A stretch of 64,000 nucleotides of DNA from Pycnococcus provasolii (GCA_049487715.1 CP150556.1:558001-622000), one strand, 5' to 3'. Shown: positions 37,682 to 46,982, counted from the stretch's first letter. Made by a program: numbers and translations. The notes: generated by a model from the letters alone, not told the origin.

Positions 37682-38623
37682 TTAGAAGAGCGCCGCCTCG
37701 ACGTCAGACGCGCGCGGCGCTGCCAAGGTGGAGCTGACGTCTGCATAGTACGCCGACACCTTCTCGAGCGCATCGACGAGCTGGTCCGCTGGCTTGGCTG
37801 CTTTCTCCGCCACGACTTCCACCTGGTCCTCCGGCACGCGCAGGGCTGCGAGAAGTGCGCCGTCGAGTGAGTCGAAAGCCTTCACGGCGTTCCCTTGCAG
37901 GTCATCGGGCAGTCCCGCGCCGTCTTTCAGCTCTCTGAGCGCCGGCCTGAGCTGCGCGAGCGCGCTAGGTGCCGCACTTTCCTTATCTCGAAAGCTGAGT
38001 CGTATGGCGTCGATCACTCCTCGCGAGGTTGCGGTTTTGTTTCCAAGACCGGTGGCGATTTCGCGCGCTTCGTTGAGCGCCTGTCTGACGAGCGGCACGT
38101 ATACCGCCGAGGAGTTCGCGGAGTCTTTCTTTTTGATGTACCGTCCCATTCCCCGTCTGCTCTTACTCTCTTCGGCGGCGTACGCTGGTTGCGCTGACCA
38201 CCACGTTGACGACGATGTTGCCGCCAGGAGCATCGTGGCGACGGCACCCGCCCTGAATGAGGCTGAGATGGCGTCAAGGATGGCAGAACGCCGAGAAGTC
38301 ACCACTGAGGTCACCACCCCCCCACCAGGTGATGATGAAACTGAAACGAGAGGAGGAGCCGGTGATGGCGAAGAAGACGATGGCGAAGAAGACGAGTGAC
38401 AAGTGAAAAGAGCTGAGGACTGGCGGCACTGACCAGAACTTCCAATCGTCGTCAACGGAATCGTCAACGGAAACGAACCACGACGACGAAACGAACCACG
38501 ACGACGAAACGAACCAGAACACGTCCCTAACCCACCACAGGCAAGAACGCCTGAGCCTGACCGAGACGAAGCCTGACCCTTGGCAAACACATTTCCGCCA
38601 AGGCAGCCACGGTGAGCTGACAT
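37682..38623 (-). CDS. Thylakoid-lumen protein, unknown family
   Basis: 313 residues from ATG 38623. The N-terminus is a plastid transit region (Ser/Arg/Gly-rich, with FRRRGSFRRRGSF), followed by a lumen-targeting signal: twin arginine in SRRSAILDA, a hydrophobic stretch (GAVATMLLAATSSSTWW) and an AYA-AEE cleavage site. This is the bipartite pattern of proteins exported by the thylakoid Tat route. The mature part of about 180 residues is helical (YVPLVRQALNEAREIATGLG; ALEKVSAYYADVSSTLAA) and begins with a basic RRGMGRYIKKKD. A PsbQ-like four-helix bundle is possible, but I do not recognise the family. A photosystem-associated role is inference from location. Confidence 0.75.
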   Translation of the reverse strand: MSAHRGCLGGNVFAKGQASSRSGSGVLACGGLGTCSGSFRRRGSFRRRGSFPLTIPLTTIGSSGQCRQSSALFTCHSSSSPSSSSPSPAPPLVSVSSSPGGGVVTSVVTSRRSAILDAISASFRAGAVATMLLAATSSSTWWSAQPAYAAEESKSRRGMGRYIKKKDSANSSAVYVPLVRQALNEAREIATGLGNKTATSRGVIDAIRLSFRDKESAAPSALAQLRPALRELKDGAGLPDDLQGNAVKAFDSLDGALLAALRVPEDQVEVVAEKAAKPADQLVDALEKVSAYYADVSSTLAAPRASDVEAALF

Positions 38624-38744
38624 ACTTACTGCACGGCTGCGAGATATGGAGATGAGTTTGCCGATGACGGCGATCAGTGTTTGTGGCTCTTAGGATATCA
38701 CGGATATGGGGAGAGATTTTTCCGTGGTGGCGATTGGGGGTTAT

Positions 38745-38795
38745 CGGGGGCCCGCCCCCGGGGCCCGGGGGCCCGGGCCCGGGCGGCGGGCGGGG
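38745..38795. repeat. GC-only palindromic stretch
   Basis: A run made only of G and C with overlapping GGGCCC and CCCGGG palindromes, able to fold into several hairpins. It abuts the transposon-like ORF fragment at 38798. Confidence 0.9.
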
Positions 38796-38797
38796 AC

Positions 38798-39058
38798 CTA
38801 GCACCGACTCCACCGAGCGAGAGCAGTGGTTTCATTTATAGAAGGTATCTCGCTCGAGCACCCGTCCACGCACGCTGTCACACAAATCCCAATGTGGGAT
38901 AACTTGAGGTTGGCATCGACGTGGTACGCCGCACCAAAGTATGGTGCTCCCTCCCGTTTTGGCGATATCGTCAAGTTTTCGGAGAAGTCTTGTATCGAAA
39001 CCACCTGGCCACGCACAAGCGTCCACGTCTCTGCGAACATGTCTTTCAGCTTGTCCAT
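38798..39058 (-). pseudogene. Transposon-derived ORF fragment (DFSEN motif)
   Basis: The minus frame encodes MDKLKDMFAETWTLVRGQVV then SIQDFSENLTISPKREGAPY and YHVDANLKLSHIGICVTACV. The Asp-Phe-Ser-Glu-Asn core (Asp codon begins at 38989) followed by a conserved Glu and a hydrophobic strand resembles a segment recurring in transposon-derived proteins of animals and algae. This resemblance is from memory. The frame continues upstream to 39454 without ATG through a GC-rich, Arg/Ala/Gly-biased stretch, so the 5' part is decayed or in another frame. Interpreted as an old, broken copy. Confidence 0.35.
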
Positions 39059-39514
39059 CCACGGAAAGTGTCTGAATCTCCGTCGCGGCCGCCCGCCTAA
39101 GTCACCGTACCTGGCTGCTTCGTTCACAGTAGCGGCCGCCTCCAAAACACAACTGAACGGATCGCCGCGGGCTAGGCCCAACGCGGCGGGTCGCCGCGGG
39201 CCGCCGGGGGCACCGGTGGCCCCGGTGGCGGCGCGCGCTCGCGTGCGCGCGCCTCCCGCATCCACGCCGCTTTCGCGGCACGACGACGTGCGTCGTCGTT
39301 GCCCACCATGAAATGGCCACACCTGACGCCACCAAAGAAGGGGGGTCCGGATACGCCGGGCCCACCACTCATAAATCAAAGCCAACCAGGGATCCCCATT
39401 TCGCGGGGGCCCCAAACAGAGGCCGCCGGAGTCCGGCGCATGTTTTTCGGTCAAAGACAGGTGTCAAAGACCCCTTGACTGAAGTTGTTGACTGGCCCTC
39501 ATCCTGCCATTCCA

Positions 39515-40771
39515 ATGGCGTCACTTGTCCACTTTAGCACCGCTCCTCTCCCTACCGTCGCGCGTAACAGACTGCAGGGAACGTGGCACCTCGGCCCCGT
39601 CGCGTGGGAAAAAGCCGCTCGATCCGACGCCGCCTTGGCGTTCGCACAAGGTCGATACGGATGCTGCGAGTTCATCTTAAGGCAAATTTTAGCAGTCTCC
39701 AACGACGAACACGCGGGGACTGAGGAAGGATCGTCGAACGTCTCCAAGGCGCAACTCATGTACAGACTTGCGCAGTGCTGCTACTTCGCGGACCGAGCAC
39801 ACGAACAGGAGGCGTGGCTTGCAAGGGCACTCGCGCTACTCGACAACGCCATCGCACTCGGAGACGCGTCGACGGAGCCGGGGTGCGTCGCAAGGTACAG
39901 GTGCATCGCTGACCTGTGCGCGTGCGCGTCCAGGAGGGCGGCGCACGCAAAAACTCAGCCGGAGGCGAACGCCGCCGCTACGCAGGCGCTCACGCTGGCG
40001 ACGCGCGCGCTAGGTATCGCCGAGTGCATCTTCGGAGGATTTCACACAGGCACTGCCGAGGCGTGTATGCGATACGGCGCGTGCCAGCAACGTCTCGCGC
40101 GCTACGAGCAAGCTGAGGAGGCTATGCGACGCGCGTACGGAATTCGTGCTGCGGTGGACGGCGAGAGGCACCCAAATACCGCGCGCGTCTGCAACGCGCT
40201 CGCGCAGCTATACCGTGCTACGCACAGGCCGGAGCGCGCGGAGAGATTCGCCGCGCTCGCGCGCGCGTGCGCGACGCCAGAGCAGTGGGCACGCGAGCAG
40301 CGCATGCTCAATGCGAATTCGGCGGGAGCTGGACCGGGCGCGAATAGTGCCGCGCTCGCACAGCGCCTCAACGCTGCTCGCGCGAACGTGATGGCGCTGC
40401 CGTGCGACGCGTTCGCGCGAGAGGCGGTGCAACTTCCGCCGCAGAGGGCGATCGTTCCATCAGCCGCCGATCCACCTCACGTCATACCTTCGAAGTTCGA
40501 GCCGCCGCCGCACGAGCTTCCCGGGTGCATGCGCCCAATGGCTCCACTTCTTCCCGCCGTCGGTGTTGCGGCGGAGACGATGCGGCACCGCAAGCGCACG
40601 TCCACCGTGGGGCCATACCGTGAAGCGCCTAGGCTCGAGCGTAAGCCGCAGGTGGTGCCTAAGCTCGACCTCGCGCTCGTGCATGACGATGAACTCGACG
40701 ACGAGTGGGACGACATGGCAGGTGTGCAGAAGTACGACGACGACGACGGTGAAGAGGATGAAGACGATTAG
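39515..40771 (+). CDS. TPR protein, kinesin-light-chain-like repeats
   Basis: 418 residues from ATG 39515. Several TPR units of the roughly 42-residue kinesin-light-chain type are visible (AQLMYRLAQCCYFADRAHEQ; GTAEACMRYGACQQRLARYE; ERHPNTARVCNALAQLYRAT), including the typical HPNTA-x-x-x-N-x-LA signature. After residue 290 the chain is Pro/Ala-rich and disordered, ending in an acidic tail (DDDDGEEDEDD). Such modules bind cargo or partner proteins; no partner can be named. TGTAA lies shortly after the stop. It converges on the tail-anchored protein gene with 45 bases between stops. Confidence 0.82.
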   Translation: MASLVHFSTAPLPTVARNRLQGTWHLGPVAWEKAARSDAALAFAQGRYGCCEFILRQILAVSNDEHAGTEEGSSNVSKAQLMYRLAQCCYFADRAHEQEAWLARALALLDNAIALGDASTEPGCVARYRCIADLCACASRRAAHAKTQPEANAAATQALTLATRALGIAECIFGGFHTGTAEACMRYGACQQRLARYEQAEEAMRRAYGIRAAVDGERHPNTARVCNALAQLYRATHRPERAERFAALARACATPEQWAREQRMLNANSAGAGPGANSAALAQRLNAARANVMALPCDAFAREAVQLPPQRAIVPSAADPPHVIPSKFEPPPHELPGCMRPMAPLLPAVGVAAETMRHRKRTSTVGPYREAPRLERKPQVVPKLDLALVHDDELDDEWDDMAGVQKYDDDDGEEDEDD

Positions 40772-40816
40772 TGTTAGTGTAATATTTCTTTGTTTCATTT
40801 TTTGCAAGAGTTTCTT

Positions 40817-41815
40817 TCAGAAGAATTCACGACGCAGTTGTCGTGAGTACCTTCGCAATAACCAATACGCGGTGGTACCAATGACTGCGCCCGTGGCTGC
40901 ACCAACCCAAAATGCCTCTTCCCACGATTCCCACAACTTTGGCGCCGTCTTTTCTGATGGTTCAGCAGCTGATGCTGCTGCTTCGATGGCTTTCATCGCT
41001 CCATTGCCTTTGCTAGACGACAGTGCCATCGCGATGATGAGTCGCTTCTCCCGCCGCAGCTTCGCACTGATGCGTCGCTCTCGCTCAGCCGCCCGTCGTG
41101 CGATGCGAGCCTCTGACGCAAGATAATCGAGACAAACCCTGACTCGAGCGAAGTGGGCACGAGCTGCCGCCTCCACGTCAGGCATTACTGTAGAAGCATC
41201 ATCGGAACGCGGCGAGCACATCTCCGCGTCAGCAACGAATTGCACGGCAGCAGTTGCCATCGTCTCTCCTCGCTCCAATCTTTCCATCGCGTCATCGACC
41301 ATACCACGAAGGCGCACGTCCCGCTTCCGCTGTCTCATCCGTGGCGAGATGATGGATGATGATCTGCTGCTGTCCAATCTGTTCTCGTCATCACTCGAGC
41401 ATCGGCTACCTCGCGCTAGCTTCATCACCAGCAGTTTTGCATTCCACGGCGATGGCAGTCGTCCATCATCGTCAAGTTCGCATGGTACTTGCGAGAACAC
41501 TTCGCCCAGATTCTCAGGGGACATCAAGGACGCACGGTGGCGGTGCACGATGGTGCAACATGGTGAAACAGCGCCGCCGATCCTGGGTGTGGACGCGGGA
41601 GAAGAGTCTTGTGACCGTGTGTCTTCCACCGCCACGGACAACCCAGCGCATGGTGTGTGCCAAGACAAAGGCGTTGTTGTTGCTGGTGTCGTGCCTTGAA
41701 CAAAGTATTCAAGTGAGGCGGTGCATACTCTGTCGGCAGTTCTCTCGCCGCCATTGTCAAAACCAGGAAATTCCGTGACGCCATTGACTTCGTAAAAGAC
41801 TTGATGTCGCGCCAT
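40817..41815 (-). CDS. Tail-anchored membrane protein, unknown
   Basis: 332 residues from ATG 41815, no signal peptide. A single hydrophobic helix near residues 302-321 (EAFWVGAATGAVIGTTAYWL) is followed by a short basic tail (LRRYSRQLRREFF), the layout of a tail-anchored protein inserted post-translationally into ER, mitochondrial or plastid outer membranes; the basic tail favours mitochondria or plastid. The cytosolic part is Ser-rich and disordered with a helical stretch (YLASEARIARRAAERERRIS). No conserved domain was recognised. Confidence 0.7.
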   Translation of the reverse strand: MARHQVFYEVNGVTEFPGFDNGGERTADRVCTASLEYFVQGTTPATTTPLSWHTPCAGLSVAVEDTRSQDSSPASTPRIGGAVSPCCTIVHRHRASLMSPENLGEVFSQVPCELDDDGRLPSPWNAKLLVMKLARGSRCSSDDENRLDSSRSSSIISPRMRQRKRDVRLRGMVDDAMERLERGETMATAAVQFVADAEMCSPRSDDASTVMPDVEAAARAHFARVRVCLDYLASEARIARRAAERERRISAKLRREKRLIIAMALSSSKGNGAMKAIEAAASAAEPSEKTAPKLWESWEEAFWVGAATGAVIGTTAYWLLRRYSRQLRREFF

Positions 41816-42114
41816 GATGTAGAGTGGTAAATCAATTCAGGTTTCTCAAGAAATTGAGTTTTTCGAGGTGGAAATCCCCGACTCGACTCCGGCACTGGAG
41901 TTCCGGAAGGGCGGGACACCGGTCGGGCCATTCCTGTGGCGAAGCGTGCATCACAATGTGGTGGCAAGTTGATGTTCATGTCCGCATCGCGGACGCGGCG
42001 GCGACGGCGTGGCGAAGACGAACGAAAGAGGAACAATAATGGATTGGATTACTGTAAAAGAATTTTGGTCAAATGCGGTTTCAGTGGCAAGAGCACCGTC
42101 ATGCTATGGTACAT

Positions 42115-43278
42115 CTATTGCTTCGTCGTCTGGCGCTTCGAGTTCTCCTGGAGGTTCACGCGCGTGTAGAGTGCCATGCACACAAGCGCCATGAACGAGC
42201 CCACCATGCTCTTCGAGGTCATGCCATTATCGAAAACGAGCATTCCCATGATGATGATGCTGATCGTCTTGAAGAGAGCCAGCACCGCGTACGTGACTGG
42301 GCCGAACGTGCCGTTGATGGATACCGAGCTCCAGTTGACGCAAAAGGAGAGGCAGGCGGACGTGATTAGCAGCGTGTAGCCGGGCACTCCGAGTTCGCTG
42401 AAAAAGTGCAGCTTTTGGACAATTAAGGCGAACACGCTCGGCGCCATGCGCGCGTTCTGCGCCTCGTCGAATATACCAATAATGGGCGAAGGCGGCGTGT
42501 GCGTGCTGCGCGTGTACTGCATCGTGATTGTCTTAACGATGAGAGCGCCGCCGCCGTACTCGAAAACGAATGCAGCGAAGAACATGTAGACGGAGGAGAA
42601 TACGAGCGTGATGTCGAGAACCTGCACTGTGACGAGGTGATACGCCTTGTGCAGGTAGCCGAATATCACACTCTCGAGGCTCGTGGCCGCCACGGCGCTG
42701 AGTGCGAACGTGACGCCGACGATGCTCGTCTCGAGGTCGCCCACCGTGGCAAGACCCACGAATGCCATCATGGCTCCGAGGAGGATCGCGCGCTTGACCG
42801 ATAGCCTCTTGCCAAGCCAGAAGTACTCCACGGTCGCTACGAGTGGTCCCTGTGTTAGTTTGGCCAGTTGGTACACGCCGACGGAGTTCACCTTGAGGCT
42901 AAGCTGGCTGAGGATCACGCTGCTCGCCTGCATCATAGCGACGAACATGAGCAGAGGCAGCGGCACGCCAGCCTTATGTGCCGACTCAAAGACGCGCGCC
43001 TTGTTTGCTATTTTGAGGAAGAGGACGTTCACGCACAGGTGTATGCACGAGAGCGTGAATGGTGGGAAACCCGTCTGACGGAACAGCCGCTTGTTCACGT
43101 ACACGATGGCGTTCGTGATGAGGAAGTTGAAGGTGAGCAGGAATGCTCCGTGCAAGTTCGATCCGCGCGCCATGCCGAGCGTCTGCTGCTGCTGGTGCTG
43201 CTGCACCTGCTGGTCTGTTGTTTGTTTCTGGCTACTTGTGTTTTCGCTCACCACGTCCCCCGTCGCCGCGGCTTTCAT
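42115..43278 (-). CDS. Nucleotide-sugar / triose-phosphate translocator-family transporter
   Basis: 387 residues from ATG 43278. About ten hydrophobic helices follow a Gln-rich cytosolic N-terminus (QQVQQHQQQQ). Signature stretches of the TPT/NST part of the drug/metabolite superfamily are seen: NFLITNAIVYVNKRLFRQTG, QLSLKVNSVGVYQLAKLTQG with a Lys-rich motif, WLGKRLSVKRAILLGAMMAF, and NWSSVSINGTFGPVTYAVLA. This places it near Golgi UDP-sugar or GDP-sugar antiporters, which feed glycosyltransferases with donor in exchange for nucleoside monophosphate. The substrate cannot be read from the sequence. Unlike plastid TPTs it lacks a transit peptide. Confidence 0.88.
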   Translation of the reverse strand: MKAAATGDVVSENTSSQKQTTDQQVQQHQQQQTLGMARGSNLHGAFLLTFNFLITNAIVYVNKRLFRQTGFPPFTLSCIHLCVNVLFLKIANKARVFESAHKAGVPLPLLMFVAMMQASSVILSQLSLKVNSVGVYQLAKLTQGPLVATVEYFWLGKRLSVKRAILLGAMMAFVGLATVGDLETSIVGVTFALSAVAATSLESVIFGYLHKAYHLVTVQVLDITLVFSSVYMFFAAFVFEYGGGALIVKTITMQYTRSTHTPPSPIIGIFDEAQNARMAPSVFALIVQKLHFFSELGVPGYTLLITSACLSFCVNWSSVSINGTFGPVTYAVLALFKTISIIIMGMLVFDNGMTSKSMVGSFMALVCMALYTRVNLQENSKRQTTKQ

Positions 43279-44039
43279 ATTTGCGTTTCGACAGAGATCA
43301 AGCAAGCTGGTTTTGCAAGCTAACACCACGCTAACAAGCTGGTGCCCCCCAAAAGGCTTAAAGCCAAGCGACTGAAATCGAGGAATCGAATCGAGTCTAA
43401 AATGAACACAAATCCTGAAAAAAACTCAAATGAAAACTCAAATAAAAACCAGGCCAAAGCTCAAATAAGCGTACCTTAACCAACCAACAAGCTTACCTTA
43501 ACCAACACAACACAAACCAACACAACACAACACACACGTCTTACACGATACCACAATTCCTCCCGTGGATGCGACGCGGTTCAGTTTGCGGATCCAAGCC
43601 AAGGTTCGCGGTTCGCCCCGGGGATTCCTCGATCCGCAAGTTCCGGGATCCCGTTCCTCCTCAACAGCTCAACGCCGTTCTCGCACTCTGACTCGCACTC
43701 ATCAGAACTCGCACTCTCGTGAATAGCACAGGTAGTTCGGGTTTCGTGGGGTCCCGAGGTGTTTCTGGAAGGAGTTGTTGTTCGGGGTTAGGATTCGTCA
43801 CGTGGTGGCTTTTCCTTTTCATTTTTCTTTTTCGTTTTTCGGGGGTCTCATTTTTGGGCGCTGGAATTTCCCGTCGCAAGCGGATTTGTTGCGTTTGCGT
43901 TGCAAGCCACACAATAATGGCGACAATGGCGGTACATGTAGTACAATGAAGGCTTGGTAGCACTTTTGTGTTGATTTCGGATAGTACCCATTTTTGTGTT
44001 GCGCAACTAATAATTTTATATAATAATTCATAATCATCT
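43279..44039. other. Divergent intergenic region
   Basis: Between the transporter and the glycosyltransferase/esterase genes. It is A-rich with CAACACAAC-type runs around 43500-43535 and two GGATCCC-containing stretches. Short ORFs are present but none is convincing. It must carry both promoters. Confidence 0.4.
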
Positions 44040-45812
44040 ATGGTGGTGGTTCGTCTCGTTCTGTCCGTGACGACGACGCCTTCGAGACTTCGCTCACCTC
44101 TCTCCGGGCCCGGGGTGGCTACTAGCGTATCGACGGCACTGGCGTCCGCGCAACACGCGGGATTCGTCCTAGGCGCATCTTTAAAGCTCATGATTCACAT
44201 ACCCATCGCAACCGTGCAAGGACGACCGCCACACGCACAATACCCCGAATCGATCGACGACGATGACGTGCCCGCGTGGATGCGACAATTCGTCGTGCCA
44301 CATCCCGCAGACCTGGGACCCATACTCAAGCTGCACGGCGCCGTCACAGCACAAAGCGTCGCGCCCGAAGACTTTATTCTGTACTTCGACGACGACACCG
44401 CTTACCCACTCGCGTGGGTGACCGCGCTCATGCAGTGTGGAGCCGCAGCCGCGTGCGGGTCCGCACTCGACACGGCACTCAGACCAGTCGCACCTGGGAA
44501 ATCTGGCGCTAGCATCGCCGAAGGATGGGCGGGCGTTCTCGTCGCCAAGCGAACCTTCATGACGCCGCAGTGGAACGCGCTCGTAGACGCAGCCTCGCAG
44601 GACGAAGAGGCGTACCTGGCTGACGACGTCGTCATATCTCTATACCTGCAAAGCGTGGGTGCGGGAATGGGAGTCGCCGGAGAAGCGGATGGTACGGTGA
44701 ATATGGCGGGCACGACCCAACCGCCTTTGGCGTCGGTCGCAGCTCGCGTTCGAGATAGACCGCTGTGCCGCCGAACGCTCGCGGCGGGAGGCCTCGACAT
44801 TGGCAAGCAAGATGACGCGCTGTCGCGTACCGGAAAGGCGCACGCAGAGAGGTATCGGAAGGTGGCAAGGCGCATACGTGCGGGCACGCTCGGTGCACTT
44901 GTCGTGCCACCCGCTCCACCGCCCCCACTTCCGCCGCCCACGCCTTGGCCTGCGACTCCTTCGCCTGTACCCTTGATTGTGCTCATCGGTCAAAGCAACA
45001 TGGCTGGCCGAGGGGGAGTGCACCGAGTGGATGGGATGAAGAAATGGGACGGCATTTTGCCAGCCGCGCTGAGGGAGGACTGCGACGGCGTGGCGGCGTT
45101 CATGGCATTCGAGGCGCCACCTGACTGGATGCCAGCTGGGAGAAAAGTCGAGCCACCGGATGCTTCCGGAGGGGCGCTTCTTGCCTGGCAGCCGGCGCGC
45201 GAACCCTTGCATGCGCGCCTCGAACCACCAGGCAAGGTGGCTGGCGTTGGCCCTGGCGTACTTGTCGCTCGACAGCTTGCGAAGATTGCGCCCAATGGAT
45301 GTGTAGGCGTGGTTCCCTGTGCGGTTGGCGAAACAGATGTCGAGCAATGGCGGCATGGCGGCGCGATGTTCGAGGCGGCGATGGAGCGCGTCCACGACGC
45401 AAGAGTGGCTGGTATGACGGAGCTTGCCGCCTGCGTATTCTTCCAGGGTGAGAACGACTGCGCGAGTCCCGAGCGCGCTTCGGATTGGCCGCATCAGGTG
45501 GCTGGCGTGGCGTCTGACGTTCGTCACGCGCTCGATGCGCCCCACCTACCGTTCGTTGCGGTAATCCCATCACCAGATCCAACCGGGCCAAATGGGCGCT
45601 GCATATGTGCGCACGTTGACGTTCTGCGTGCGTCTGCGCATACCGCGGCAGCGTCATCGTCCGGCGACGTAATTTGGGTCGACGCATTTGGCCTGCCACT
45701 CGCCGCGGATGGCGTGCACCTCACCACGGAGGCCCAAGCGGAATTGAGCGGCAAGCTCGCGCACGCTATCGCGCAGGCTGTGCAATGGACAGCTGAGGAC
45801 GTTGTAACATAA
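44040..45812 (+). CDS. Fusion: GT-A glycosyltransferase + SASA/CE6-type acetylesterase
   Basis: 590 residues from ATG 44040. Residues 1-230 start like a glycosyltransferase (VVVRLVLSVTTTPSRLRSPL) with a metal-binding triplet Asp117-119 in ILYFDDDTAYP and an acidic block (EEAYLADDVVISLYLQSVG). A Pro-rich linker (PPAPPPPLPPPTPWP) leads to a sialate-O-acetylesterase-type SGNH domain: nucleophile Ser319 in VLIGQSNMAGRG, the FFQGENDC block near residue 467, and Asp557/His560 in DGVHLTT. SASA-domain enzymes of family CE6 remove O-acetyl groups from sugars or glycans. A sugar-transfer and deacetylation pair in one chain is unusual. No signal peptide is evident, so its cell site is unclear. A shared non-coding element follows at 45819. 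Confidence 0.85.
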   Translation: MVVVRLVLSVTTTPSRLRSPLSGPGVATSVSTALASAQHAGFVLGASLKLMIHIPIATVQGRPPHAQYPESIDDDDVPAWMRQFVVPHPADLGPILKLHGAVTAQSVAPEDFILYFDDDTAYPLAWVTALMQCGAAAACGSALDTALRPVAPGKSGASIAEGWAGVLVAKRTFMTPQWNALVDAASQDEEAYLADDVVISLYLQSVGAGMGVAGEADGTVNMAGTTQPPLASVAARVRDRPLCRRTLAAGGLDIGKQDDALSRTGKAHAERYRKVARRIRAGTLGALVVPPAPPPPLPPPTPWPATPSPVPLIVLIGQSNMAGRGGVHRVDGMKKWDGILPAALREDCDGVAAFMAFEAPPDWMPAGRKVEPPDASGGALLAWQPAREPLHARLEPPGKVAGVGPGVLVARQLAKIAPNGCVGVVPCAVGETDVEQWRHGGAMFEAAMERVHDARVAGMTELAACVFFQGENDCASPERASDWPHQVAGVASDVRHALDAPHLPFVAVIPSPDPTGPNGRCICAHVDVLRASAHTAAASSSGDVIWVDAFGLPLAADGVHLTTEAQAELSGKLAHAIAQAVQWTAEDVVT

Positions 45813-45818
45813 ACCTTT

Positions 45819-45952
45819 GTGATACAACCTTCGAAGTCGCCTGCGCCATGAACAAAAACGCGCAGTGAATGGCACCGGTGAATGGAATGATGTGAATGGA
45901 CGACCGTTGGACAAACTAAAGTGCAACTTCATTAGTGAATGAGGGATCTCAG
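45819..45952. repeat. Dispersed non-coding element, copy 2
   Basis: About 134 bp matching 16929-17078 from GTGATACAACCTTCGAA to GAGGGATCTCAG, with a short deletion in the middle. It fills nearly the whole gap between the fusion gene stop and the stop of the convergent GNAT gene. Confidence 0.85.
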
Positions 45953-45953
45953 T

Positions 45954-46982
45954 TTAAATCGCCGCGTCTGTACTCAAGTTTCGCATCAGCAGGTAGTGTC
46001 CCGACTCGGCGATTCCAATCTTGGTCAGCAAACCGTTCGTACGCTTCGTGATGTCCTCCGATGTCAAACTTGCTTTGGCATCCGCGGGCTCGAAGTATCC
46101 CTGCCCCTCGAACAGGCCAAGCGCCTCCGGGTTGTCCGCACGCACGTGCATGTATAGCTTGTTGCATCCAAACGACTCAGTCACCTCCTCCGCCGCCTTG
46201 AGGATAGCCTTACCAAGTCCCTGGCGACGGAACGTTTTGTTCACGGCAACGTCTGCGAGGTACGCCTCGTTCGGCGGCGTTTCTGGCCTGAGCTTCTCCG
46301 CACCAAACCTGTTAGCGCCTGGAAGGCTCACCTCCGCCATGGCAGCCACCTCGCCTCCTCCTCGCTCTCCGAGTCGCAAGACCATCAGCAGTCGCCCGCT
46401 CTGCGCACTGGACTCGACGCCAAGTCGAAGGCCCTCCAGCACGCGCTCGCGCTGGTCCTTGAACATTTGCTTGTTGTCGACACCAAATTTCTTCTTGAAG
46501 AACACCGCCATGAGCAGGTCTGCACACTCCTCCGTATCCTTCAGCTGCAGTGGCGTGGTGCAGCACGGCGCGCCTGCCTTTGTCTTTCCCACGACTGCAA
46601 ATTCTCCGAGCGCCTCAGCGTTTTGTGCGACGTCCGCCGCGCTGGCGTACGTTCGCGGCGGGTCGATGACGAACTTGCCTGCTTTGAGCTGTACGGCGAA
46701 GAACTGCGGTATGTTCTTTTCGTCCGCACCCATTCCCGGATTCACGCCAATCGGAGTTGTTGGAGTCGAGCTTGACAACAACAACTCGTCATCAACCGCA
46801 GATTCATTTTGCGTTTCCAGCGCCGCCGCGACGAGAGACGCTTCGTCATTGGTGGCGGCATGAATGCGAGTGCGAGTGCCTGTGAGTCGGACTACTCTAT
46901 TCCTAGAAAGAGGTTGAGAGATGTGAAAGATTCGACTGTGAGCGTGAGCGTGAGGCGAGACCTTCAAAGGTGAAGCCGCCAT
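45954..46982 (-). CDS. Plastid-targeted GNAT N-acetyltransferase
   Basis: 342 residues from ATG 46982. The first about 45 residues (MAASPLKVSPHAHAHSRIFH, no acidic residues) are a likely plastid transit peptide. The GNAT fold is clear: strand-loop YLADVAVNKTFRRQGLGKAI with the acetyl-CoA-binding Arg252-x-x-Gly-x-Gly motif A, then MHVRADNPEALGLFEGQGYF, the typical motif B with Asn and the Gly-Phe/Tyr turn. Plastid GNATs acetylate protein N-termini or lysines, or small amines; the substrate is not determined. Its 3' end is next to the dispersed element. Confidence 0.88.
   Translation of the reverse strand: MAASPLKVSPHAHAHSRIFHISQPLSRNRVVRLTGTRTRIHAATNDEASLVAAALETQNESAVDDELLLSSSTPTTPIGVNPGMGADEKNIPQFFAVQLKAGKFVIDPPRTYASAADVAQNAEALGEFAVVGKTKAGAPCCTTPLQLKDTEECADLLMAVFFKKKFGVDNKQMFKDQRERVLEGLRLGVESSAQSGRLLMVLRLGERGGGEVAAMAEVSLPGANRFGAEKLRPETPPNEAYLADVAVNKTFRRQGLGKAILKAAEEVTESFGCNKLYMHVRADNPEALGLFEGQGYFEPADAKASLTSEDITKRTNGLLTKIGIAESGHYLLMRNLSTDAAI

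Noticed and set aside
38826-39311. Plus ORF opposite the DFSEN fragment
   Set aside because: It starts at a non-ATG codon and its opposite strand carries the recognisable motif.
43661-44191. Minus ORF of 176 codons with ATG
   Set aside because: It overlaps the start of the glycosyltransferase/esterase fusion, has no recognisable domain and is mostly promoter sequence.
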